Positions 25,392 through 33,595 of a DNA stretch of 41,102 bases are shown one piece after another. Position 1 is the first letter of the stretch; every line of letters begins with the position of its first letter. Location of the stretch: contig JARBTQ010000023.1 of NCBI GenBank assembly GCA_029240075.1, forward strand, positions 1-41,102. The letters run 5' to 3'. The translations under genes were made by a program, and so were the position numbers. This DNA is from Chlamydiales bacterium (GTDB taxonomy: Bacteria; Chlamydiota; Chlamydiia; Chlamydiales; JARBTQ01). The notes beneath the pieces were generated by a model. It worked only from the letters and a program-made list of their open reading frames with translations, searched no databases and was not told the DNA's origin.

Positions 25392-26360
25392 ATGATTTGC
25401 TTCAATTGGACATTAAAGCAATTAGAAGAGCTCTATGCTCTACCACTTATGCAGCTCATTTCGAAAGCTACATTTATTCACTCGCAACACTTTGTACCTG
25501 GGGAGATTCAAGTTTGTAGTTTAATATCGATTAAAACAGGGGGATGTTCTGAAGATTGCAAATACTGTGCACAATCTTCCCGTTATCAAACCTCTATTAA
25601 AGCTCAAGGCTTAATGGAATATGATAATGTATTAAGTTTGGCTAAAAAAGCAATAGAACAGGGGGCAACCCGTATTTGTTTGGGGGCAGCCTGGAGAGAA
25701 CTCAGAAATAGTAAACAGTTCGATGAAATATTACGTATGATTCAAGGAATTACAGATTTAGGGGCTGAAGTATGTTGTACCTTAGGCATGTTAAAAGAGG
25801 AGCAAGCCCGTAAGCTTAAAGATGCAGGATTGTATGCTTACAATCATAATCTTGATTCATCTTCAAAATTTTATAAAACAATCATTACAACACGAACTTA
25901 CGAGGAAAGGCTTGCTACGTTAGACAATGTAGAAAAAGCAGGTTTAAGTGTTTGCTGTGGAGGAATTATAGGGCTAGGAGAAAGTATTGAAGATCGTTTA
26001 GAACTTTTATTGATTTTAGCTCAACGCAATCCTCATCCTGAATCTGTCCCAATTAATCAATTGAGTCGAGTCCCTGGAACCCCTTTAGCTTATCGTCCAA
26101 AAGTGCCTTTTTGGGATCTTCTTCGCTTAATTGCCGTGGCAAGAATCATTATGCCAAAATCGATGATACGATTGTCTAGTGGACGTCTTGAAATGTCGTA
26201 TCAAGAGCAAGCTCTTTGTTTTATGGCAGGAGCTAATTCAATTTTTTCAGGGGAGAAATTACTTACTGTTGCGAATACTCCTATCGATAGAGATAAGGAG
26301 ATGTGGCAAATATTAGGCCTAAAAACACGCTCTGCATTTGCTAATAGGTGTAGCCTATGA
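25392..26360 (+). CDS. bioB: Biotin synthase
   Basis: 322 residues. A radical-SAM enzyme that inserts sulfur into dethiobiotin to make biotin. The [4Fe-4S] ligands are C52, C56 and C59 in GGCSEDCKYCAQSSRY. The SAM-site and [2Fe-2S] cysteines follow in ATRICLGAAWRE, EVCCTLGML and SVCCGGIIGLGE. SMIRLSSGRLEM carries the conserved cluster-binding Arg. GGGAGG lies 12 nt before the ATG. First gene of a five-gene operon; its stop overlaps the bioF start (ATGA). Confidence 0.97.
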   Translation: MICFNWTLKQLEELYALPLMQLISKATFIHSQHFVPGEIQVCSLISIKTGGCSEDCKYCAQSSRYQTSIKAQGLMEYDNVLSLAKKAIEQGATRICLGAAWRELRNSKQFDEILRMIQGITDLGAEVCCTLGMLKEEQARKLKDAGLYAYNHNLDSSSKFYKTIITTRTYEERLATLDNVEKAGLSVCCGGIIGLGESIEDRLELLLILAQRNPHPESVPINQLSRVPGTPLAYRPKVPFWDLLRLIAVARIIMPKSMIRLSSGRLEMSYQEQALCFMAGANSIFSGEKLLTVANTPIDRDKEMWQILGLKTRSAFANRCSL

Positions 26361-27484
26361 CTGGAGATTTTGGGAAAAGATTAGTTCAACGTGAGTCAGT
26401 GGGAAATCTTCGAAAATTGCAGCTGCCCCTACAGTCAATAGACTTTGCTTCTAACGATTATTTAGGATTAACACACTCTCAAGGCTTTAACGATTTAATA
26501 AAGTGGGAACAAGCAAAAGTTCAAAAGATTAGATATGGATATGGTTCAACAGGATCTCGGCTTCTGACAGGGAATACACAGTATGCGCAAGATTTAGAGG
26601 ATACGATCGCAAAGTTCCATGGTTATGAAGCGGGAGCGCTATTTAATTGTGGCTATATGGCAAATTTAGGTTTGTTAACAGCGGTGGCGACTAAAAATGA
26701 TACTATCTTATTTGATCTTCATATCCACGCATCGATACATGATGGGATCCGTTTAAGCCAAGCTCAAGCCTACCCTTTTAGACACAATGACTGCCAACAT
26801 TTAGAGAGAAGATTGCAATCACATCTGAATAAAGGGAACTGCTTCATCTGTATTGAATCTATTTATTCCACAGATGGCTCTATTGCCCCCCTACAGGAGA
26901 TCTGCCATATAGCATGTAAATATGGGGCTTATCTTATTGTCGATGAAGCTCACGCTACTGGTATATGGGGGCCACAAGGGAAAGGATATATTGCCGAGTA
27001 CGATCTTATGAAATATGTTTTCGCACAAACTATAACATTTGGAAAAGCTTTAGGTGTTCATGGAGCTATTGTGCTAGGAAGTTCTACTTTAAAGCAGCTC
27101 ATTATCAACTATGCACGCTCTTTTATCTACACTACAGCTCTTCCTCTTGATTCTTTAGTTGCGATTGCGTGCAGCTATCAATGGTTTCCAAATCTTCATG
27201 CAGAGCGATTACATCTAAAAACATTGATTCAAAACATTCAAAAACTACACAGCCAAGCCTCTATAACCCAAATTCAGTCGATGAGTGTTAAAGGTAATCA
27301 TCAGGTAAAACAAATAGGTACAAGACTTCAAATGTTAGGATTTGATGTGAGACCGCTGACAAGTCCTACAGTTCCAAAAGGGCACGAATGTCTTAGAATT
27401 TGCCTGCACGCCTTTAATACAGAGGATGAAGTTGAAGACCTTTTTAAATTTTTTCAAAAGATGAGAGGAAGCGAGAGTGAATAG
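26357..27484 (+). CDS. bioF: 8-amino-7-oxononanoate synthase
   Basis: 375 residues. A PLP enzyme that condenses pimeloyl-ACP or pimeloyl-CoA with L-alanine. Key segments are DFASNDYLGLTHS, GSTGSRLLTGN, VDEAHATGIWGP (cofactor-binding Asp and His at about 196-199), and TFGKALGVHGAIV with K230 as the PLP lysine. It overlaps bioB by 4 nt and bioD by 8 nt, so translation is coupled. Its need for a pimeloyl thioester is what makes the missing upstream steps in this cluster notable. Confidence 0.96.
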   Translation: MTGDFGKRLVQRESVGNLRKLQLPLQSIDFASNDYLGLTHSQGFNDLIKWEQAKVQKIRYGYGSTGSRLLTGNTQYAQDLEDTIAKFHGYEAGALFNCGYMANLGLLTAVATKNDTILFDLHIHASIHDGIRLSQAQAYPFRHNDCQHLERRLQSHLNKGNCFICIESIYSTDGSIAPLQEICHIACKYGAYLIVDEAHATGIWGPQGKGYIAEYDLMKYVFAQTITFGKALGVHGAIVLGSSTLKQLIINYARSFIYTTALPLDSLVAIACSYQWFPNLHAERLHLKTLIQNIQKLHSQASITQIQSMSVKGNHQVKQIGTRLQMLGFDVRPLTSPTVPKGHECLRICLHAFNTEDEVEDLFKFFQKMRGSESE

Positions 27485-28106
27485 GATCATAGTGACTGGA
27501 ATCGGAACAGATGTTGGTAAAACAACTGTATCAGCAATTTTAGCAACTCTTTTTCAAGCTGATTATTGGAAACCCATACAATCAGGTATAGTTCAATCTT
27601 CAGATACTGCTGTCATGAGTACCTTAATTGATGTAAGGAAGCATCATATCTATGAGTCTGTTTATTCTTTACAAAGCCCCCTCTCGCCACATCATGCAGC
27701 CCGTCTAGAAAATAAAAAGATTGATCCTTGTGTTATTACTCCTCCAAAGTCAAATCGCCCTTTGATTATTGAAACTGCGGGGGGAATTCTAGTTCCTTTT
27801 ACAAACGAAGTAGTATGCTTAGATTTATTCAAAAATTGGAATTACCCTTGGGTTGTTGTTTCAAAAAATTATTTAGGAAGTATCAATCATACTTTACTAA
27901 CTATCGAGGTTTTAAGGGGCTATAAACAACATATTCTAGGCCTTGTTTTCAACGGAGAAAGTAATCCAGATAGCGAAGTGGCAATCACAGAACTATCTCA
28001 GCTACCAATTTTAGGTCGCCTATTGCCAGAAAAAAACATCAATTCTCAAACTATACAAAAGTACGCAAATTTATGGTCCCATTCGTTAAACCATATTCTG
28101 AAATAA
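27477..28106 (+). CDS. bioD: Dethiobiotin synthetase
   Basis: 209 residues. Closes the ureido ring of dethiobiotin from 7,8-diaminopelargonate, CO2 and ATP. The P-loop is GIGTDVGKTT (K15). Other matches are YWKPIQSG and the ETAGGILVPF segment, which has Thr where most family members have Gly in EGAGG. The start overlaps bioF. Its last 34 nt overlap the start of bioA in another frame. Confidence 0.95.
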   Translation: MNRIIVTGIGTDVGKTTVSAILATLFQADYWKPIQSGIVQSSDTAVMSTLIDVRKHHIYESVYSLQSPLSPHHAARLENKKIDPCVITPPKSNRPLIIETAGGILVPFTNEVVCLDLFKNWNYPWVVVSKNYLGSINHTLLTIEVLRGYKQHILGLVFNGESNPDSEVAITELSQLPILGRLLPEKNINSQTIQKYANLWSHSLNHILK

Positions 28107-29377
28107 GTGAAAAAGATCGAGCTTATATTTGGCACCCTTTCACTCAAATACAGACAGCATTACCACCTATTCCAATTAGGGAAGCAAAGGGAATTTATTT
28201 ATATACTGAAGAGGGAAAAGTTTATCTCGATGGCATCTCTTCATGGTGGGTCAATTTACATGGACATTCTCATCCGTATATTGCTGAAAAAATTGCAAGT
28301 CAGCTTAAAATTTTAGAACATGTCATATTTGCAGATTTTACTCATTCTCCAGCTGTTGAGTTAGCAACAAGGCTTATTCATATTTTGCCAGGAAAATTTC
28401 GTAAGGTCTTTTATTCTGATAATGGATCAACAGCCGTAGAAGCAGCTCTTAAAATAGCCTTGCAGTATTGGTATAACAAAAATCCCTTTACTACAAAGAA
28501 AAAGGTTGTTTGCTTTAAAGATGGATACCATGGAGACACCTTTGGAGCTATGTCAGCAGCAGGAAAAAACGGATTTAATAAGCCATTTTGGAGCCATTTA
28601 TTTGAAGTAGATTGCATTGATCCTCCAATCAAAGGGAATGAAGAAACTTCATTGTCACAGCTTCGAACCATTTTACAAAAAGGGGAAACGGCTTGTTTTA
28701 TTTTTGAGCCCCTTGTTTTAGGGTCAGGGGGCATGCTTATCTATAGTGCAGAGATCTTGAATGAGTTGGTTAAACTGTGTAATGAATATAATACCTTGAC
28801 GATAGCCGATGAAGTAATGACAGGCTTTGGCCGTACAGAGACCCTTTTTGCTTGTGAATCACTCACGGAGAAAATAGATATAATTTGCTTGTCTAAAGGA
28901 TTAACTGGAGGTTTCTTGCCCTTAGGAGCAACGATCTGTACACAAGAGATATTTGAGGCTTTTATAGGTAGCAACCTGAGCCAAGCCTTTCTGCATGGGC
29001 ACTCATATACAGCCAACCCTATAGCATGTTGTAGTGCTCTTGCCAGCTTAGACCTGTTATTGACAAAAAAATGTGATCAACAAAGGAAAATGATAGCGCA
29101 ACTCCATCAAGGATTTTGCAAAGAGTGGAAGGGGCACCCTTTACTCAAGCGCTGTGAAAGCTTGGGGACAATCTTAGCTTTGGAATACTGTGCACATGAT
29201 AAATACTCTTACTTTCAGCCATTGCGAGACAAGCTCTATCACTTTTTCCTAGCAAAAGGTATTTTATTAAGGCCTTTGGGTAATGTCCTGTATGTTCTAC
29301 CTCCCTATTGTATTCAATCACATGAATTAGATTTTATATATAACCATATCATTCAAACTTTAGAGGGGGACCTTTAA
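28073..29377 (+). CDS. bioA: Adenosylmethionine-8-amino-7-oxononanoate aminotransferase
   Basis: 434 residues. A PLP enzyme that uses SAM as amino donor to make 7,8-diaminopelargonate. Matching segments are IWHPFTQ, SSWWVNLHGHSHP, SDNGSTAVEAALKIALQYW, FKDGYHGDTFGAMS, ADEVMTGFGRT, and CLSKGLTGGFLPLGAT with K275 as the PLP lysine. The ATG at 28073 lies inside bioD and is the only suitable start; no ribosome site is visible, so it relies on translation of bioD. It ends TAATG with the next gene. Confidence 0.96.
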   Translation: MVPFVKPYSEISEKDRAYIWHPFTQIQTALPPIPIREAKGIYLYTEEGKVYLDGISSWWVNLHGHSHPYIAEKIASQLKILEHVIFADFTHSPAVELATRLIHILPGKFRKVFYSDNGSTAVEAALKIALQYWYNKNPFTTKKKVVCFKDGYHGDTFGAMSAAGKNGFNKPFWSHLFEVDCIDPPIKGNEETSLSQLRTILQKGETACFIFEPLVLGSGGMLIYSAEILNELVKLCNEYNTLTIADEVMTGFGRTETLFACESLTEKIDIICLSKGLTGGFLPLGATICTQEIFEAFIGSNLSQAFLHGHSYTANPIACCSALASLDLLLTKKCDQQRKMIAQLHQGFCKEWKGHPLLKRCESLGTILALEYCAHDKYSYFQPLRDKLYHFFLAKGILLRPLGNVLYVLPPYCIQSHELDFIYNHIIQTLEGDL

Positions 29378-30012
29378 TGACATTTATTTCGTATGCCGAG
29401 CCCTTAAAAGAGTTATTAAGAGTAATTGTAGATAATCCAACCGTTCATGCAAAATGGCTAAATACTCTTTCCTATTTAGAAAATTGTGGAGCTAGAAAAA
29501 TAGCAGCTTGTGAGCATCCCACATTAGTTAGAAAGGAAGTTTTGAAACATGCCGCGGAAGAGTTTCGTCACGCCTACTATCTCAAACAGCAAATTTCAAG
29601 AATTAACGGGCAAATGATCGAAAATTACCTACTTAAAAATCTTCTAGGAGGCCTTTGCTCCCTCCATTATCTAAACATTTTAGACCTTAAAATAACGCGT
29701 TATCTAATGAGGGAAAGGGATGCTTCGAAGCAGCAAATCAGAGATCTCGCCTATTTGCTTGTAACTTATGCTATAGAACTAAGAGCTGAAGAGTTATATC
29801 CTATTTACGATTCCATGCTTCGTCAAATAAGGTCTAAAGTGAAAGTAAAGTCTATTCTTTTGGACGAAAAAGAACACTTGAATGAGATGAAAATAGAACT
29901 TGAAAAACATCCTTTTGCATTCCAGTATGCACAGCAAGCTTGTTTATGGGAGAGTCAGCTATGCAATCAGTGGATTTTAGCTTTAAATAAAGATGCTAAA
30001 AGCATATTCTAA
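29377..30012 (+). CDS. Ferritin-like diiron protein, fifth gene of the biotin operon
   Basis: 211 residues, all-helical by sequence. It carries the ferritin-like diiron ligand set, one acidic residue or ExxH per helix: E35 (SYLENCGARK), E62xxH65 (AEEFRHAYYL), E134 (YAIELRAEE) and E164xxH167 (LDEKEHLNEM), with near-30-residue spacing for each pair of neighbouring sites. Such sites activate oxygen or store iron. Its ATG shares a base with the bioA stop codon and follows GAGGGGG, so it is tightly part of the biotin operon. No bioC, bioH, bioW, bioI or bioZ is seen in the window. A role in making or trimming the pimelate chain is therefore an attractive inference. A C-terminal Trp-rich tail (CLWESQLCNQWI) is unusual. 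Confidence 0.75.
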   Translation: MTFISYAEPLKELLRVIVDNPTVHAKWLNTLSYLENCGARKIAACEHPTLVRKEVLKHAAEEFRHAYYLKQQISRINGQMIENYLLKNLLGGLCSLHYLNILDLKITRYLMRERDASKQQIRDLAYLLVTYAIELRAEELYPIYDSMLRQIRSKVKVKSILLDEKEHLNEMKIELEKHPFAFQYAQQACLWESQLCNQWILALNKDAKSIF

Positions 30013-30035
30013 TAGAGCATCTACAAGGTTATATA

Positions 30036-30064
30036 CAGGGTAATTTCTCATAGAATTTACCCTG
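30036..30064. terminator. Bidirectional terminator between the biotin operon and the TPR gene
   Basis: CAGGGTAA (30036-30043) pairs perfectly with TTACCCTG (30057-30064). It lies between convergent genes. Flanking T/A runs are short. Confidence 0.6.
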
Positions 30065-30081
30065 AAATAAAAGGAAGAAAA

Positions 30082-31080
30082 TTATGCTTTGCAGGTTTCA
30101 AGGAATTTTAAAAAATTTCGACAATCACTATTTTCTGGATCATAACGTAATCCCTCCTTTATGTGTGTTTTAGCAGCTTGGATCTCGTCTATTCTCCAAT
30201 AAACCTTTGCATAAATGTGGTGTAGCTCAGCTATTTCCTCGTCAGATCTAGCGTCTTTAAGTTCTAATTCTATAACTGAAATTGCTTTACGCTCACAGTT
30301 AGCATCAACATAAGTTTGAGCTAATAAATCGCAAATTTTTATTTTTTTGTCTTCTAAATCTAAGTGACACTTAGTTAGTTCTAAGGCTAGGTGGTAATAA
30401 TTTGCTGCCTTATTGTTCTGAAAACGGCGAAATACAGTTCCTAAAAATGTAAAAACTTTGAAAATATGGCTGTGACTGTAAGCAACTCGATTCTTTACTA
30501 TAGGAAGTAAGATAGCTTCTAAATCATCCCAAGAAAGTGTAAGGTAATATAGTTTTGCAATTTTAAATCTTGCTTTGGCCTCTAACTTTTTTATAGTTGT
30601 ATTGTTATTTACCAAATCGTGTAGAAAGTCGAGCTCTCGCCTGGCTGCATTTAGCCTACCTTCCGGTAGTAACTGCTTATTCATTTTTTTCAAAGCAATA
30701 TTAAAGATACGATCAATATTTTGATTAGTATAGAGGGGATTGGGAGGGGTAGGCGTGTTAATTTGTTTGTTATCAATGGGGTGGAAATTCCTTTGAGCAA
30801 TATGGCTGATTTGTTGGTGCTCTTGTAATACTGCAGGAGTATAGTCTTGGAAAGAATGCTGAGGGTTAAAGGCAGGGTTCCAACTTAAGTTAAAAAGCCC
30901 CATTGTATGTTCAAAATTAGCATTGAGTAGATGAATCAGCTGCTGTTGCTCATTTTGAATGTGTTTTGCTTCACAAAGCTCACTTCTAAGGTTAGCAATT
31001 TCCTCTTGTGCTAGCATCGCATATTCCAAGTGCTGTAGCGTTTCGCTATGATTGTTTGTTGGGGGAGTGTAAGGTGTCAT
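30082..31080 (-). CDS. TPR-repeat protein with N-terminal coiled coil
   Basis: 332 residues. Residues about 12-56 (LQHLEYAMLAQEEIANLRSE) look like a coiled coil. A Pro-rich linker follows. Residues about 155-325 hold four or five TPR-like helix pairs, for example ANYYHLALELTKCHLDLEDK and AAKTHIKEGLRYDPENSDCR. TPRs bind other proteins. There is no signal peptide. Its partner is unknown; an effector or chaperone-type role is possible, but nothing in the neighbourhood decides it. Confidence 0.75.
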   Translation of the reverse strand: MTPYTPPTNNHSETLQHLEYAMLAQEEIANLRSELCEAKHIQNEQQQLIHLLNANFEHTMGLFNLSWNPAFNPQHSFQDYTPAVLQEHQQISHIAQRNFHPIDNKQINTPTPPNPLYTNQNIDRIFNIALKKMNKQLLPEGRLNAARRELDFLHDLVNNNTTIKKLEAKARFKIAKLYYLTLSWDDLEAILLPIVKNRVAYSHSHIFKVFTFLGTVFRRFQNNKAANYYHLALELTKCHLDLEDKKIKICDLLAQTYVDANCERKAISVIELELKDARSDEEIAELHHIYAKVYWRIDEIQAAKTHIKEGLRYDPENSDCRNFLKFLETCKA

Positions 31081-31138
31081 AATAATTTACTTAGATTCAA
31101 TATATTTAGTTTAATTTATAGAAGTGTGGCTCATCACA

Positions 31139-31564
31139 TTAAAATTCAGTTATTAAAAGTTGCTTAAAAGAACGCTTGATCTTCAGCAAATTTTCGATAC
31201 AAGGTAATAAAGGAGAGGGTAAATTGTCAAGCGAGCACCATTCCCAGACTTCACACTTCTCTGGCTCTTTAACTCCTACTTCCCCCCCTTCATAATAAGC
31301 CATCATGAAAATAACGATATAGTGGTAATTTTGCTCTGGAACATACTCATTCACCCAGGGACCGCGAGATACCTCACTAAGCAGTAACCCTGTTTCCTCT
31401 TTAGTTTCCCTGATAGCACACTCTTCAGGCGTTTCGCCGAACTCTAAGTGCCCCCCAGGAAAACACCAGTAACCTGGATTATGTTTCCCTTTGCGCAAAC
31501 CTAGAAGAATTTGGTCATCTTTAAAGATTAATGTCCCAACGCCAACTTTAACTATACTACTCAT
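31139..31564 (-). CDS. Nudix hydrolase
   Basis: 141 residues. The Nudix box is complete: GHLEFGETPEECAIRETKEETGL fits G-x5-E-x7-REUxEExGU (U a bulky aliphatic residue) with one expected substitution. Members hydrolyse nucleoside diphosphates linked to another group, such as oxidised dNTPs or nucleotide sugars. The substrate cannot be told; the N-terminus (VGVGTLIFKDDQILLGLRKG) and size resemble MutT/NUDT15-type enzymes. A long palindrome lies about 60 nt upstream. Confidence 0.93.
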   Translation of the reverse strand: MSSIVKVGVGTLIFKDDQILLGLRKGKHNPGYWCFPGGHLEFGETPEECAIRETKEETGLLLSEVSRGPWVNEYVPEQNYHYIVIFMMAYYEGGEVGVKEPEKCEVWEWCSLDNLPSPLLPCIENLLKIKRSFKQLLITEF

Positions 31565-32117
31565 TCATTCAGGCCCTATTTGAGGTAAAATTGGGAGATC
31601 ATAAGTTTTCACCGTTACTTTTGCAAGTATATTTTTTGCAAAAATATACTTGCAGTGCTTTATAGATGGGAGCAGCAAAAAGTAAAGATAAGTAAAGAAT
31701 TAAATAATCTGAAAAGGTCATTAATAAAATAAAGGACTTTTATAGCGGAAGATCTAGGAGAGGGCAGGGTAAGAAAGTTAATAAGAGACAATAGGGCAAT
31801 TTGAATCTTATGGTAAATTTTAGTTGCAAGGAAAAGGGAAATTATGCTTTTTCTAGCCTATAAAGGGGATTCAATATTTGCTGTGTTTTCCTGTAACTCC
31901 CATAGTTTGATTGTATAATACCCTTACGAAAGCTTATTTGGTAACAGATAGCAGATAAGAGATCTAATATAGAAAGAATTATCAACCTAACCTATATATT
32001 TGTAACTGAACGAAAAGTTCGCACTTCAAACTTTAGTTTTAGGGCTTTCAAAAAGCTATGAACTATATAAAATATGCGAGCTCTTTTATTTAAAAACTAT
32101 TTTTTGAGGGCTTAATC
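31565..32117. other. Divergent intergenic region upstream of the haem-PAS receptor
   Basis: 553 nt with no gene. It holds a 33-nt perfect hairpin (31622-31654, listed separately) and a TATAAT hexamer at 31914-31919 that could be the -10 of a promoter reading toward the receptor gene, though no good -35 stands 16-18 nt before it. The rest is AT-rich without recognised structure. Confidence 0.45.
31622..31654. promoter_or_regulatory. Perfect 15-bp hairpin upstream of the Nudix gene
   Basis: TGCAAGTATATTTTT and AAAAATATACTTGCA are exact inverted copies around a 3-nt loop. It is symmetric, so it could act as a terminator-like stem on either strand or as an operator. It lies 58 nt upstream of the Nudix ATG. 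Confidence 0.5.
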
Positions 32118-33554
32118 ATGCCTTGTCCGTTTAAGAAATTTGCGGGTTCATCCGATCACTCCGATAGTAGTAGTAGTTCTCACCATAGCCATACTAAGGT
32201 AAATCTAGAGTCAGATCCTTTTTTAGAAAAGTTACCTTGTATTAGGAAGTGTATTCTTGGAAGGATTTCTTTCGTACTATCAACCTTTGTAGTCATTTTT
32301 TGTTTAATAGAGCAATTTGTCTTAGGACACACAGTATCCTTTACAGACATCACTATTCTAGTAGTAGAGTTTATACTTGAAATATTCCTCATTTATTTTG
32401 TGCTTAGCAATTATATGTTTAAGCCTTTAGATAAAATTGTTAAGCGGATCCCTTTTGTTCCCAAGAGCAGAGAGATTGCTTACTTTAAGCAAGAGTTTGA
32501 GCGTATCGATTATGAGCGCATTTACAGTGATTCTATTATTAGAACAAGCATGGATGGAATCATTACGATTTCAGAAACAGGGATCTTAGAGACTTTCAAT
32601 GCTGGAGCTCAAAGAATTTTCGGTTATACTGAAGCTGAAACCATCGGCAAAAATATTAAAATGTTAATGCCTGAGCCATATCAGAGTGAACATGACAGCT
32701 ATTTGGCTCACTATGTTGAGACGGGGGAAAAAAAAGTCATAGGCTATGAGCGGGAAGCTATGGGGCGACGTAAGGATGGTTCTACTTTTCCTATTTACCT
32801 TTACGTAGGAGAAGTTTATTTCAAAGACAAACGGATTTTTACTGGGATTGTGAGAGACGTTTCAGATTTAAAAAAATCTCAAGAAAAAATAATGCGAACA
32901 AGCGAAGCTCAAGCTTCAGGAATCAAGCAGATCAATCATTCGATGCAAACGATAGGTCATAACCAAAGGGGGATCTCTACTAAAATTGAAGAGATCACTA
33001 AGTTATCAAATTCCTGCTTCGAACAAGTGGAGTCTGGTTTTAAGCTTGTACAAAACAATTTAGAGAAAATGGAAGCGATCAAGACAGAAAACGAGCAAGC
33101 TTTGGTAAAAATTAGAACGCTAAATGACCAAATAGTGAAAATTTCAGATGTTGTGGGGATTATTAATAGCATTGCTGATCAAACCAAAATCATTGCTTTT
33201 AACGCTGAGCTAGAAGCTTCTTCAGCGGGGGAAGCGGGCAAGAACTTCCAAATCGTGGCTTCAGAAATTCGTCGTTTAGCAGACAATACTGTAACCTCAA
33301 CAAAAGAAATTAAAGCTAAAATAGCTGAGATTCAAGGCTCTTCAGATCAACTAGTGTTGGTAGTGGAAAAAGGAACGAAAAATATTACAGAGGGATACTC
33401 AATTACTAACTCATTGAAAGACATTTTTGCTACTATTCGACAAACAACAGAAGTTTCTAATCAATCGATGGGAAATATCCAAAAGTCTGTCGAAGAACAG
33501 AATATCTCCTCTAACGAGGTTTTGAGCGAATTGGAGCGTATAGCACAGATTTAA
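32118..33554 (+). CDS. Methyl-accepting receptor with FixL-type haem PAS domain
   Basis: 478 residues. A His/Ser-rich start (11-27) precedes two membrane helices (about 47-68 and 76-97). A PAS domain (about 138-250) is strikingly like that of the oxygen sensor FixL: the haem-ligand His is H192 in SEHDSYLAHY and the regulatory Arg is R212 in IGYEREAMGRRKDG, 20 residues later as in Bradyrhizobium FixL (H200, R220). The distal residues L228 and V230 fit FixL L236 and I238. An MCP signalling domain (about 262-470) follows with hairpin tip ADQTKIIAFNAELEASSAGE. The protein probably senses O2, CO or NO and signals to a CheA-like partner. No chemotaxis genes lie nearby. prs starts 42 nt downstream. 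Confidence 0.85.
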   Translation: MPCPFKKFAGSSDHSDSSSSSHHSHTKVNLESDPFLEKLPCIRKCILGRISFVLSTFVVIFCLIEQFVLGHTVSFTDITILVVEFILEIFLIYFVLSNYMFKPLDKIVKRIPFVPKSREIAYFKQEFERIDYERIYSDSIIRTSMDGIITISETGILETFNAGAQRIFGYTEAETIGKNIKMLMPEPYQSEHDSYLAHYVETGEKKVIGYEREAMGRRKDGSTFPIYLYVGEVYFKDKRIFTGIVRDVSDLKKSQEKIMRTSEAQASGIKQINHSMQTIGHNQRGISTKIEEITKLSNSCFEQVESGFKLVQNNLEKMEAIKTENEQALVKIRTLNDQIVKISDVVGIINSIADQTKIIAFNAELEASSAGEAGKNFQIVASEIRRLADNTVTSTKEIKAKIAEIQGSSDQLVLVVEKGTKNITEGYSITNSLKDIFATIRQTTEVSNQSMGNIQKSVEEQNISSNEVLSELERIAQI

Positions 33555-33595
33555 TGCTATAATTTTACTGCCTATTTTAGGGAGGGATGGGAAGC

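Noticed and set aside
28107-28316. A separate short gene starting just after bioD
   Set aside because: It lies in another frame inside bioA, whose conserved motifs clearly continue through the region.
29377-30012. A CADD/TenA-type haem-oxygenase-like dimetal oxidase
   Set aside because: Chlamydial CADD proteins use an E/H/E/H/D/H set with an HxxxDxxH helix. This protein instead shows E, ExxH, E, ExxH, which is the ferritin-like pattern.
31914-31919. A confident promoter for the haem-PAS receptor at the TATAAT hexamer
   Set aside because: No acceptable -35 lies 16-18 nt upstream and it is about 200 nt from the gene, so it is only noted within the intergenic entry.
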